Origin: a virus
Strand: one strand, 5' to 3'
IMG/VR virus record: IMGVR_UViG_3300033997_000443
Location: 1 to 46,545 of that record
DNA length: 46,545 bases
The translations under genes were made by a program, and so were the position numbers. The notes beneath the pieces are model-generated. The model was not told the origin of the DNA and made no database searches. It worked only from the letters and a program-made list of their open reading frames with translations. Numbering within the stretch: the stretch's first letter is position 1; each line of letters opens with the position of its first letter. Shown here one piece after another: positions 30,746 to 38,762 of this stretch.

Positions 30746-31228
30746 CTATTCGTTTTTAAAGAGTTCCAGATAAAGTTTGTAAGTAATTTCTTCGCAATCT
30801 TCTGGCATGATATGTTTCCATTCTTCGCGAAGCATAAAACAGAAATAGTCTTTAGAACCTAAATCGAAACCAACGTGCTGAAATACTTGCCCGAAACCAA
30901 CTATTCTATTCAAATCCACTCTGTCTATAGCTTCTATGCTATCAAACTTAGTTTGTATTTTTTTGCCTTCGTAGCTGGTCATTCTTGGTTGGTAAGAATT
31001 AGGAAATTTTTTAAATTCCTTCCATATTTTCATATCTGGTTCAGTTTCAAATAATACTGCTCTAACAACAGTATTAAAGAAATACTTATCGCTGCTAACC
31101 CATTGGTTAGATTTAGCTCCAATTAATTCTAAATACTCTGAAATTTCTTTTCTTATCGCAGATGCTTTATCTAAAAGCTCTTGCATTTTTTTTCCTGTTT
31201 CGCTGTTTTTTCTTGTTATGTAGTACAT
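30746..31228 (-). CDS. Hypothetical early protein
   Basis: A 160-residue protein with an N-terminal helical hairpin (ARKEISEYLELIGAK-like segment, residues about 15-45) and aromatic-rich C-terminal half (FGQVFQHVGFDLGSKDYFCFML). No catalytic motif or domain is recognised. It belongs to the early operon, 21 nt downstream of the 74-residue gene. Confidence 0.5.
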   Translation of the reverse strand: MYYITRKNSETGKKMQELLDKASAIRKEISEYLELIGAKSNQWVSSDKYFFNTVVRAVLFETEPDMKIWKEFKKFPNSYQPRMTSYEGKKIQTKFDSIEAIDRVDLNRIVGFGQVFQHVGFDLGSKDYFCFMLREEWKHIMPEDCEEITYKLYLELFKNE

Positions 31229-31249
31229 TTTTTGTGTGTTTTTTTTGAA

Positions 31250-31474
31250 TTAATTTTTATTTCTGCCGAGGAACTTACCGCCGAAAATGATTACTTGCTG
31301 CTGAACCTTTACTTCTATTTGCATTTTTGAGGTAATTTCTAAGTCTTTGTTTTCTTCTAAGTCTCGCAAATTATTGCAGAGATTAGTGAGGTCATCTAAA
31401 TCATAACAATCTTGAATTATTCTGATTAGCGTTTGTTCTGTGTACCGTGGTGGCGGTTTTGGGGTTATTGTCAT
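31250..31474 (-). CDS. Small hypothetical protein
   Basis: A 74-residue protein with an N-terminal Pro-rich start (MTITPKPPPRY), then helices with an acidic face and a short strand (QQVIIFGGKFL). No family. It lies 6 nt after the 117-residue gene in the early operon. Confidence 0.45.
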   Translation of the reverse strand: MTITPKPPPRYTEQTLIRIIQDCYDLDDLTNLCNNLRDLEENKDLEITSKMQIEVKVQQQVIIFGGKFLGRNKN

Positions 31475-31480
31475 AAGCCG

Positions 31481-31834
31481 TTATTTAGAATTATTTGGTT
31501 TTACTACTCTGTCATCTACAAAGACGTAATTGTCTTTTGGTGGTACTAGAATTTCTATTCTTCCTTGCATTTCTTTTTCAAATTTTCCCAGTTCACTGTA
31601 AGAATCTGGTGCGTCTGTGAAGAATGTAAGTTGCTGTGCTAAGGTTAGTTTATCGCCTTCATATATGAATCCTGTCTTCTTATCTCCTCTGTAAGTAATA
31701 ATTACTCCTTCACCAGTCTTTAGGCTTCTAATTCCTATGATGTCTACGTTTATCAGAACACAGTTAAAGGCTAGGTAACCAAACCTTTCTCGAAGCTGTG
31801 TTTTGAATAGTGGAAATAAATTGCTTGTTATCAT
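31481..31834 (-). CDS. Hypothetical protein downstream of primase
   Basis: A 117-residue protein, beta-rich, with LINVDIIGIRSLKTGEGVIITYRG and a later EGDKLTLAQQLTFF. It starts 1 nt after the primase-helicase stop, so it is probably translationally coupled and may assist replication. No family recognised. Confidence 0.45.
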   Translation of the reverse strand: MITSNLFPLFKTQLRERFGYLAFNCVLINVDIIGIRSLKTGEGVIITYRGDKKTGFIYEGDKLTLAQQLTFFTDAPDSYSELGKFEKEMQGRIEILVPPKDNYVFVDDRVVKPNNSK

Positions 31835-31835
31835 T

Positions 31836-34800
31836 TTAGTAAGGTTTTTCGTCTGAATCTATTGTGCTAAATGGTATTTCATTCGTTTTAACTTCTGAAT
31901 TTTCAGATTTTAGGTAAATCATTTCGGTAGCTTTACCTGATATTGATTGAGTAATTCTTCCATCTTTAGTATTAATCAAATCTTTAGGATTGAAAATATA
32001 TCCTTTGTATTCGCAGAACCTCATTACTTGTCTCTTGAATGCTGTAACTGAAATATTTTTCATAGAAGCATTGTATGCTTTCAGTGCTTCAAAAGCTTCT
32101 AATTTTGGAACTTCTTTATTTAGTCTTACATCAAAGAAATAATCTTCCGCCCATTCTAAGAATACGACTCCCATTTCTGTAAGGAGATTTCTCTTCTTAA
32201 TGTTAGATTGTGGAGCTCCAAGTTTTTCGTTTGTAGATAAATAAAACTGAAGACACTGTGCAGCAAAATTTAGAAATAAACTCCAGTCTTTATTATCCCA
32301 TTCTGTGAAGAATCTTTTCTCAAAATCATGCAATGGAGATTTAGCTGGGTAATCATCACTTTCGCCGTGATAATAATCTGAATATGCTACAAATAATAAA
32401 CGTTCTTTAGTAGATGTATCTAGACCAAATGGCGCATAATTGGTAGTAATAGCAAATTTTGGCGACTGATGGAACGGAATTAAATACGCATTCTGATTTT
32501 TTGGGTTTACGTTCAAATCTCCGGTTACATCTGTAAACAAATTATTAAACTGAAATCTCTTATCGGCATCATCAAAGAGTACGTAATCTGTTTGCTCTGT
32601 AATTCCATCGTAAAGGAAATCATTCTCTAAAATATTCTTCTTTCGTGCGCCAATGTATTTACTATTGACAAAGAGCCTCATTCCCATATTCCAAAGCAAT
32701 GACTTACCAGTTCTACCATGAGACTCATTATCATCTACTACTTCGTTATCCATTACATAAACGCACCAAGCTTTAGATGGGTCTTTATAACGATGAAGCA
32801 TATAACCGAATGCGTACACTTTATTGATAAAGTGAAGCTCTTGTTCATAAACCTGGTCATCATCTAATCCGGCTCTACTGCTTTCAGTTTTATAATTATC
32901 AAGACAAAAATTATGTTCTTTCAAATAAGCTTCAACTTCTGATGGCTTCAAGTCCTTTATTTCTTCTTTCCAATTTACACGACTAGCATTGATAAGATAG
33001 TTCATGAAATCGCAATCTTTGCGCAAAATTTTGAGCTCCCAATTTCCTGTCTCATCTTTTTTAATCTCGAAAAACTTTTCTTTTTCGATGGTAATTTTAG
33101 AAGAATCTACCTTACATCTTGTTTGTTTCTCAATAAGACGATTTAGAATATCGTCTTCCATTACATAGCGAGAATATCCTTTGGTAATTCTTTCTATTTT
33201 TTCGGCAGTAACTTCCCAGATGTAAGAATCAAAGAAAAAGTATTGTGCAGCAGGTGTAAAATCTGTAAAATCAAAAATTCTACTTTCTATATTCACCAAC
33301 TTTTTATCTGATACTGCATCAGAACCAAGAAGCATGTTTAGTAATTCATCTGGGAAATTTCTTCTTCCTTGTTCGCGTTGCTTTTCGTCTAGAAATCTGT
33401 TAAAAAATTCTTTGATTTCTTGAGCCGAAACTTCCTTGATGATATGCTTATTTTGATGAATATAATAGTAACCTTCTTTTCTGTTAAGGTCTTTGATTTT
33501 AGCAAAACCGTTCAATTTTAAAAAATTGAAAGTATTCTTATAGTTGATTTTATAAGTAATTTGTCCTGTGAAATTTCCGTCTTTATCATATTTTCTTACT
33601 TCATCCCAAAATCTCCCTGGTCTAGCAAGGTCTAAGAAAATGTGAATTTCTTTTAAAATTTTAGAGTAATCACGATCATCTGGATTGTACTTGAATTTTA
33701 TAAAATCTGTAAAATCCTTTAGCTGCTTTAGATTTCTATTTTTACGGTTGTAAAGTTCTTCGGGAATCCAAGCGGTTTTTATATCTAAATATGATAATGC
33801 TAAGTCTTTACCTGCGTCTATACCAGTGCTATCGATATCAGGAATATTGATAATTTCCTCTGCATATTTATACAGCATACCAATAACTTGAGGAGATTTT
33901 ACTTGCGTCTCTGAATTAAACCAAATAACAGCTTCACCACACGAAGCAATATTCATAGCATCACGGTCACCAGAAGCGATGATAAGGCGTTTTAGTTTGC
34001 CATGCTTTCTATTGAAATGCTGAGCTTCATATAAATTCTGCTCCTTCTCATCGCAAGTAAACTTTAAGCCTTTATTTAATTCTTTGAAAGGCTTTGCATC
34101 ACCTTCTTCATCTACATAACTATTTTTAAGCTTTTTTGTTAAGCTTTCCACATAGTCTAAACCGAAAATGTAATCTTCATTTTTTTGTCCGAAATAACGG
34201 AAACGATGCTCTTTGTCTCCTGGTTGGAGAATCTTTACAAAACCGGGTATTGTTATTTTTTTTGTTTCTCCAGAAGCATTTGAAATAATCTCTTTTGGTT
34301 TTGCTTCGATGGCAAATAAAGGCTGAAATGGAGTAGAAATTTTGGTAAAAACTTTGGCTTTAGATTTATCAGAATCTAGTTCGCCTTTGCTATCTGGAGC
34401 GTATTTTATCCAAGAATAACTTTTTACAGATTTTAGATTATAACGTTCGCAAGTTTCTTTGGTAACTAATGGACCTAAATAATTAAGTTCTGCTTCGTCA
34501 AAATCTTTATACTCTATGTGGTAACCATCTTCGTTTAGCTCGATAAAACTTTCAGAAAAAGGTTTAGATTCTAGCGTACTAGAAAATTCTCCAGAAATTA
34601 CGCCGTATCTAGAAGCCAGTTCTTTAAGTGCATCATAATACCCGATTCCGTTTACATGAGCGAAAATATGAATGGCATGTTTACCATTTTCGAAGAAACC
34701 ACCATAATCTCCGAAATCTTTGATATAGTAAATGCCAGAAGTTCTAGATTTCCATAGAACCGCTGAATTGGTTTTATCAGCTTCTCTAAGTTGGAAATGC

Positions 34801-34898
34801 TTTTTATCATTAGCGAAAGGATATATTTCTAAAATAATATCTAGTCCGCCATTGGTGGCAGCAAAAATTTTCTCTTGGTCTATTGGGAATTGTGACAT
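31836..34898 (-). CDS. Replicative primase-helicase (TOPRIM plus SF3/D5-like)
   Basis: A 1020-residue multi-domain replication protein. The N-terminal part (1-110) resembles a primase zinc/core region without a clear Cys set. A TOPRIM-like part has ASGDRDAMNIA (308-318) and IPDIDSTGIDAGKDLAL (352-368). The C-terminal helicase has Walker A HGRTGKSLL (727-735), Walker B VLFDD (773-777), sensor KFAITTN (814-820) and a likely arginine finger in STKERLLF (R833). It should unwind the origin and make primers. It is the main replication gene of the early operon. Confidence 0.85.
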   Translation of the reverse strand: MSQFPIDQEKIFAATNGGLDIILEIYPFANDKKHFQLREADKTNSAVLWKSRTSGIYYIKDFGDYGGFFENGKHAIHIFAHVNGIGYYDALKELASRYGVISGEFSSTLESKPFSESFIELNEDGYHIEYKDFDEAELNYLGPLVTKETCERYNLKSVKSYSWIKYAPDSKGELDSDKSKAKVFTKISTPFQPLFAIEAKPKEIISNASGETKKITIPGFVKILQPGDKEHRFRYFGQKNEDYIFGLDYVESLTKKLKNSYVDEEGDAKPFKELNKGLKFTCDEKEQNLYEAQHFNRKHGKLKRLIIASGDRDAMNIASCGEAVIWFNSETQVKSPQVIGMLYKYAEEIINIPDIDSTGIDAGKDLALSYLDIKTAWIPEELYNRKNRNLKQLKDFTDFIKFKYNPDDRDYSKILKEIHIFLDLARPGRFWDEVRKYDKDGNFTGQITYKINYKNTFNFLKLNGFAKIKDLNRKEGYYYIHQNKHIIKEVSAQEIKEFFNRFLDEKQREQGRRNFPDELLNMLLGSDAVSDKKLVNIESRIFDFTDFTPAAQYFFFDSYIWEVTAEKIERITKGYSRYVMEDDILNRLIEKQTRCKVDSSKITIEKEKFFEIKKDETGNWELKILRKDCDFMNYLINASRVNWKEEIKDLKPSEVEAYLKEHNFCLDNYKTESSRAGLDDDQVYEQELHFINKVYAFGYMLHRYKDPSKAWCVYVMDNEVVDDNESHGRTGKSLLWNMGMRLFVNSKYIGARKKNILENDFLYDGITEQTDYVLFDDADKRFQFNNLFTDVTGDLNVNPKNQNAYLIPFHQSPKFAITTNYAPFGLDTSTKERLLFVAYSDYYHGESDDYPAKSPLHDFEKRFFTEWDNKDWSLFLNFAAQCLQFYLSTNEKLGAPQSNIKKRNLLTEMGVVFLEWAEDYFFDVRLNKEVPKLEAFEALKAYNASMKNISVTAFKRQVMRFCEYKGYIFNPKDLINTKDGRITQSISGKATEMIYLKSENSEVKTNEIPFSTIDSDEKPY

Positions 34899-34907
34899 AG
34901 TTCTTTT

Positions 34908-35366
34908 TTAAAAATAGTTTAGTTTTATTTTCGCTGAGTTTTTTAAAAGTAATCTTGTATTAGTTTCAATTCTAGGGTTATATTTATATCTACTTCCCAT
35001 AAATTCCTTTAATGAAATTTCTTTATCTAAGAGATTAAATTTTTCCCATTCACTCTCAAATATTTGAAGAACTGAAATAGGAAACATTTGATAAGAAGAA
35101 GTTCCTTCCTTTTCAGTTTTTAGCCTGATTCCTAATTCAAAATAATACTCAATCTTAAAATTTTCTTTATTTAATCCTTTTTTTAAAAAAGAATGACAAC
35201 AATCCGCATCTAAATTAATTTTTGCATTTTCATTAAAAATAATAGCTTCTAAACCAATAATAAACTCTTGGTTATTTTCAAGTTTAAAATATTTTGATAA
35301 ATATTTTTTTAAATTTTCTTTATTAAATGGCTTTACCATTAAGGTTTCTTCATTATATTTTTTCAT
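34908..35366 (-). CDS. Hypothetical early protein
   Basis: A 152-residue protein, helix-rich, with ADCCHSFLKKGL near the centre. It lies 9 nt upstream of the primase-helicase gene. No motif recognised; probably a replication or host-takeover protein by position only. Confidence 0.45.
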   Translation of the reverse strand: MKKYNEETLMVKPFNKENLKKYLSKYFKLENNQEFIIGLEAIIFNENAKINLDADCCHSFLKKGLNKENFKIEYYFELGIRLKTEKEGTSSYQMFPISVLQIFESEWEKFNLLDKEISLKEFMGSRYKYNPRIETNTRLLLKNSAKIKLNYF

Positions 35367-35378
35367 TGATTCTTTTTT

Positions 35379-35561
35379 TTAAAACATTTCAGTTTGAATA
35401 GCGTAATGAAATTCATTGATTAGAATATTCATTGGTTTATTTTTCTCAAAATTGGCTGGAGTATAAATTGTTTTAGCCTTCGTATTTATTATAAAACCTT
35501 GCTTCCGTAATCGATAAGCGGCGTTGTATTTTCTCTTTATCTTTAAATCTTTAGCTTTCAT
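35379..35561 (-). CDS. Small basic hypothetical protein
   Basis: A 60-residue, very basic protein (MKAKDLKIKRKYNAAYRLRKQGF) with a short beta pair and a C-terminal helix. The basic, aromatic N-terminus could bind nucleic acid. It starts at the stop of the P-loop gene (no gap). Function unknown. Confidence 0.45.
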   Translation of the reverse strand: MKAKDLKIKRKYNAAYRLRKQGFIINTKAKTIYTPANFEKNKPMNILINEFHYAIQTEMF

Positions 35562-36065
35562 TTAAGAATTCTTAAAAGGTGATAGGACTTCTTTTATGGT
35601 AATTTTTTTCCTTGCTAAAAATTGAAAAAATTCTTGTTGAGAATCTATTTTAATTACATCAGTAAATAATCTATTTATGTCTACGTTATAATTTTTACGA
35701 AATTTTTTGAATGATTTTTTTGAAATTATAATTACGTTTTGAACAATAACCCGATAAGGATCTTCATTTTGCTTATTCACAATAATATATTCACTACTAA
35801 CAAGTTGTAAAAAATTAGCTTTTTCAATATCATCTAGTTTTTCGTTAACATCATTTAAAATCAAATAGTCAAGTGAATCAAAATTAAATTTACCTAAGAA
35901 AAATTCAGACCTCAATCCGCCTCTACAGTCAATTTCTTTAGTGTTTAAATTTTGTGTAATAATTTTAGCAAGAGTTAACTTACCAGAAAAAGCCTTTCCG
36001 TGAATAAATATTACTTTTCTTCTATTTGGATGCGCTGAAGATATTTTATCTATTATATTTAGCAT
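35562..36065 (-). CDS. P-loop protein with unusual Walker A
   Basis: A 167-residue protein. The motif IHGKAFSGKLT at 21-31 has the GxxxxGK spacing of Walker A, but the residue after GK is Leu followed by Thr. A Walker-B-like DYLILNDVN is at 66-74. The helix/strand order fits a small AAA+ or SF3-like ATPase. Placed in the replication operon, it could load the primase-helicase or act in another ATP-dependent step. Alternatively it may bind nucleotide without hydrolysis. Confidence 0.5.
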   Translation of the reverse strand: MLNIIDKISSAHPNRRKVIFIHGKAFSGKLTLAKIITQNLNTKEIDCRGGLRSEFFLGKFNFDSLDYLILNDVNEKLDDIEKANFLQLVSSEYIIVNKQNEDPYRVIVQNVIIISKKSFKKFRKNYNVDINRLFTDVIKIDSQQEFFQFLARKKITIKEVLSPFKNS

Positions 36066-36083
36066 TTTATTGAAATTTAAAAA

Positions 36084-36101
36084 GCGCCGCCGAAACGGCG
36101 C
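36084..36101 (-). terminator. GC-rich terminator between regulator and replication genes
   Basis: The stem GCGCCG/CGGCGC has a 6-nt loop and is followed on the minus strand by TTTTTAAA. It lies between the 36121 gene and the 36065 gene. As no strong promoter follows, it may be an attenuator of the early operon or an antitermination target. Confidence 0.75.
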
Positions 36102-36120
36102 AGGTTAGAAAAGAGAAAAA

Positions 36121-36672
36121 TTACAGCAGTCCTTCCCTAATTAGGACAAAAACAGACTGTGGTTTATTATAAATATCAAGTTTTCGGTAAAGCTGAGTTT
36201 TGCTTACGTTAAATGTTCCAAGCGGTAGATTAAGGTCTGAAGCTATTGCTTCATTCTTTTTCTCTGTAGCGAGTTCTTTCAAAAGATTAATTTCTAACTC
36301 GGTAACTTCTACACCATTAATAAAAATTGGTTGGCAAACGATATTTTCTCCGATGCAATTACCTCTTTTTGGGCAATCGATATGATCACTTGTGCTTTTA
36401 GAATCGTTCGAAAAATCTGGAGAAAAATTAAGTCCACCAAATCGGCATTTTGCCAATTGTTCTTGCTGGTCTTGTAAATTTTTGCCAACCATATTAATGA
36501 GTGTTTGTTTCAATCTAGGTTCAGTCTCTATAAGCAGTTCGAGTTCCTCGTGAGCTTCTACTTCGTTAAACTGTTGAACCTTTCCATTCGTAATGAGAAA
36601 TAGGTTCCCATCTTTGGTAAAGTACTCCTTGGAACTGTCGAGCATTCCAGGATAGATAGCGTCAAAATTCAT
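36121..36672 (-). CDS. LuxR-type HTH regulator with four-cysteine cluster
   Basis: A 183-residue regulator. Residues 1-70 are acidic and helical. A cysteine region follows: C76 in CRFGG, C100 in CPKRGNC with C106, and C113. The C-terminus (121-183) is a LuxR/GerE-like helix-turn-helix (VTELEINLLKELATEKKNEAIASDL then NVSKTQLYRKLDIYNKPQSV). The cysteines could bind zinc or an iron-sulphur cluster. I recall similar proteins from Bacteroidota phages. It is expressed early and is a candidate activator of the five late promoters; this link is inference. Confidence 0.7.
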   Translation of the reverse strand: MNFDAIYPGMLDSSKEYFTKDGNLFLITNGKVQQFNEVEAHEELELLIETEPRLKQTLINMVGKNLQDQQEQLAKCRFGGLNFSPDFSNDSKSTSDHIDCPKRGNCIGENIVCQPIFINGVEVTELEINLLKELATEKKNEAIASDLNLPLGTFNVSKTQLYRKLDIYNKPQSVFVLIREGLL

Positions 36673-36690
36673 GTGATAAATTATTTATTG

Positions 36691-36966
36691 TTAAACTTCC
36701 ATTTTTTGAATCTGGATTCTTCTCACGTTTGCAACCAAAAACAACGCATTAATAATCATATCGTTGTTTATTTTTTTGGTCCTTACATGTCTTATATAGG
36801 ATAAATCATCCTCTGAAAACTGATGTTCAGAAGGTAGAAGTTTATTAACTTCTTTAGCGTATTTCTGAGGTAGCCATAAATCAATAAGCTCCCATTTTTC
36901 ATTGAGCTTTTTTTGTTTATTGGAAACAATAATTTGTTTTCTACTTTTTCTTTTTAACTTTGCCAT
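36691..36966 (-). CDS. First early gene, basic hypothetical protein
   Basis: A 91-residue basic protein (MAKLKRKSRKQIIVSNKQKK...) with helices in the C-terminal part. It is the first gene after the early promoter, where Cro-like proteins are usual, but no HTH can be clearly seen. Two GTGATAC repeats lie between its promoter and ATG. Function unknown. Confidence 0.5.
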   Translation of the reverse strand: MAKLKRKSRKQIIVSNKQKKLNEKWELIDLWLPQKYAKEVNKLLPSEHQFSEDDLSYIRHVRTKKINNDMIINALFLVANVRRIQIQKMEV

Positions 36967-37024
36967 GTGATACTTTGTGTGTTATCGTGATACAAATATA
37001 GCAAATCGAAATACATTTTATTTC
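36967..37024 (-). promoter_or_regulatory. Early promoter and operator region
   Basis: The minus-strand -7 box TATATTTG is at 37000-36993. The operator GAAATA-N5-TATTTC (37008-37024) is 7 nt upstream and sits in a larger imperfect palindrome running from TAGCAAA to TTTGCTA (37000-37034). Two direct GTGATAC repeats (36967-36973 and 36987-36993, 20 bp apart) lie over the start of transcription. The divergent repressor gene begins at 37063. Confidence 0.65.
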
Positions 37025-37062
37025 ATTTTGCTATAAAAATAATTACCTAAAAACGTAACTAT

Positions 37063-37410
37063 ATGGAAATCAGAAAGAAAATTTCACTTTTCATGGAAAA
37101 TGAAAAGATAGAAGTGAGCCAAATTGCTCAAAAAAGTGGCAAAGCTCAGCCTACTATTTCCAATTATATTAATGGAAAAAGAGAAATTCCATTATCATTT
37201 TTGATCTGGCTCATCGGAGAGTACAAAATAATTGATCCAAGAAAATTATTTGATAACTCTGAAGATATTCGATATGCTGTAGATAAAATAGTAGCAGAAG
37301 ACAGGGAAGAATACGGAAAGAAAAAAGAAATTCTCATCAAAAAAATCTCTGATATTATAGATGAACTGTATATTTCTGACACAAATATGACACAAAAAAA
37401 ATTGAAGTAA
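37063..37410 (+). CDS. XRE-family HTH repressor (CI-like)
   Basis: A 115-residue regulator. The N-terminal XRE HTH (about 1-62) has KISLFMENEKIEVSQIAQKSGKAQPTISNYINGKREIP. The C-terminal helical part (63-115) probably serves oligomerisation. It is shorter than LexA-type CI and lacks a self-cleaving peptidase domain, so induction needs another signal. It is divergent from the early operon and upstream of the integrase, the usual CI position. The operator between the genes, and the second copy near 27090, are likely targets. Confidence 0.8.
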   Translation: MEIRKKISLFMENEKIEVSQIAQKSGKAQPTISNYINGKREIPLSFLIWLIGEYKIIDPRKLFDNSEDIRYAVDKIVAEDREEYGKKKEILIKKISDIIDELYISDTNMTQKKLK

Positions 37411-37632
37411 TTGATAATCAGTCTTATCTTTTTTCAAAAATATTCCGGCACTGGGTACAATTAGAAAAGAAAAGACATTACAGCAGGTTAACAGCCTAAA
37501 GTATGTCTTTTTTTTATTTTCATAAATAATTGATTCTTAGGATAAAAACAGATTTTTTTAAACATTTAACTAAAAAATCTAAAATTATGTTTTTATCAGA
37601 AAAAGAAATTTTTGACACAAGATTTGACACAA
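37377..37632. repeat. Four TGACACAA repeats around the candidate attP
   Basis: TGACACAA occurs at 37377-37384, 37388-37395, 37613-37620 and 37625-37632. The pairs are spaced 11 and 12 bp and flank the gene-poor stretch between repressor and integrase. Such paired direct repeats resemble arm-type integrase sites beside an attachment core. The core itself was not identified. Confidence 0.4.
37470..37516 (+). terminator. Terminator after the repressor gene
   Basis: The outer stem AAAGACAT (37471-37478) / ATGTCTTT (37503-37510) holds an inner AGG/CCT stem. It is followed on the plus strand by a run of T to 37516. It ends repressor transcription before the integrase. Confidence 0.7.
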
Positions 37633-37649
37633 AAAAATATTTTGTGACA

Positions 37650-38762
37650 ATGAGAAGTAGATTCAGCTTACGAAGCGAAAAAAATAAAGATGGAAAATCT
37701 TTGCTTTATCTAGATATTTCCGATAAATTCACTAGACCACGACTTAAAACTAATATTTATATTGAAAAGAAATATTGGGATGCTACAAAACAACGTGTAA
37801 AACCTTCGCCTAATTATGAGAATTTTAATTTAATTATTGAAAATCTAGAAGCGAAAATTATTACCATTAAAACAAGGTATACCATTATGCAGCAGTTCTT
37901 GTCTGCTGAAAGGTTAATTGAAGAACTTCAGAATGTATCGCCAAATTTTGATTTTATTTCTTTTTTTAGACATCACTTAAATATTCAGGACCACAAACCC
38001 AGAACTCACAAAAACCATACATCTGTCCTAAATAAATTAATGGAATTTTCAAAAGAAATTCCATTCCACAAGATAGATGAAAGCTTTTTTGCAAATTATA
38101 GAAAATGGTGTACTGAAGTCAAAAAAAACAAACCCATCACTTATAATTCTGACGTAAAAACAATTAAGAAATATCTTAATATTGCTTTAGATAAAGGAAT
38201 TGTACTTAATATTAATTTGAAAAAACTTAAAATTAATGTACATTCTCAAAGAAGAATTTACTTACAGAAAGAAGAAGTAGCACGACTAAAAAAATATTTT
38301 TTTAACGAATTCATTAACCCATCGCACGTAATTCCGCTTGGCACTTTTTTAATTGCTTGCTATACTGGAATGAGAATTTCTGACTTGCAAGAAATTTCTA
38401 GAAAGGAACTCTTGAGCAATATTTTTAATTTTTCTCATCAAAAATCTGATAACTTTCAATCCATGAAAGCAAATTCAGAAGCAATTGAAATTCTAGAGCA
38501 TGTAGATTTTCTTTTTGAAAAGAAAATGAGTGAACAAAAAATTAATCAGAATTTAAAAAATATTGCTAAAAACTGTAAACTCGAAAAAAATATTTCGATG
38601 CACGTTGCTAGACATACTTTTGCAACTACTTATATTAGAAATGGTGGAAATGTACTCAAGCTGCAGAAACTACTCGGACATTCGCAAATTAAACATACAC
38701 TGGTGTACGTTCATTTGGTAGAATCTGAACTGCTTGATGACATGGAAATTATAAAATACTAA
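37650..38762 (+). CDS. Tyrosine recombinase (phage integrase)
   Basis: A 370-residue integrase from the ATG at 37650. The N-terminus (RFSLRSEKNKDGKSLLYLDIS) is the Bacteroidota arm-DNA-binding domain, followed by a SAM-like core-binding domain (about 100-190) and the catalytic domain. The catalytic set is R242 in YTGMRISDL, K265, H318 and R321 in HVARHTF, H344 in LLGHS, and Y353 in HTLVYVH. It inserts and excises the phage genome. In-frame starts at 37587 (ATG) and 37530 (TTG) would cover the TGACACAA repeats and are less likely. It overlaps the convergent tail gene by 14 bp. Confidence 0.9.
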   Translation: MRSRFSLRSEKNKDGKSLLYLDISDKFTRPRLKTNIYIEKKYWDATKQRVKPSPNYENFNLIIENLEAKIITIKTRYTIMQQFLSAERLIEELQNVSPNFDFISFFRHHLNIQDHKPRTHKNHTSVLNKLMEFSKEIPFHKIDESFFANYRKWCTEVKKNKPITYNSDVKTIKKYLNIALDKGIVLNINLKKLKINVHSQRRIYLQKEEVARLKKYFFNEFINPSHVIPLGTFLIACYTGMRISDLQEISRKELLSNIFNFSHQKSDNFQSMKANSEAIEILEHVDFLFEKKMSEQKINQNLKNIAKNCKLEKNISMHVARHTFATTYIRNGGNVLKLQKLLGHSQIKHTLVYVHLVESELLDDMEIIKY

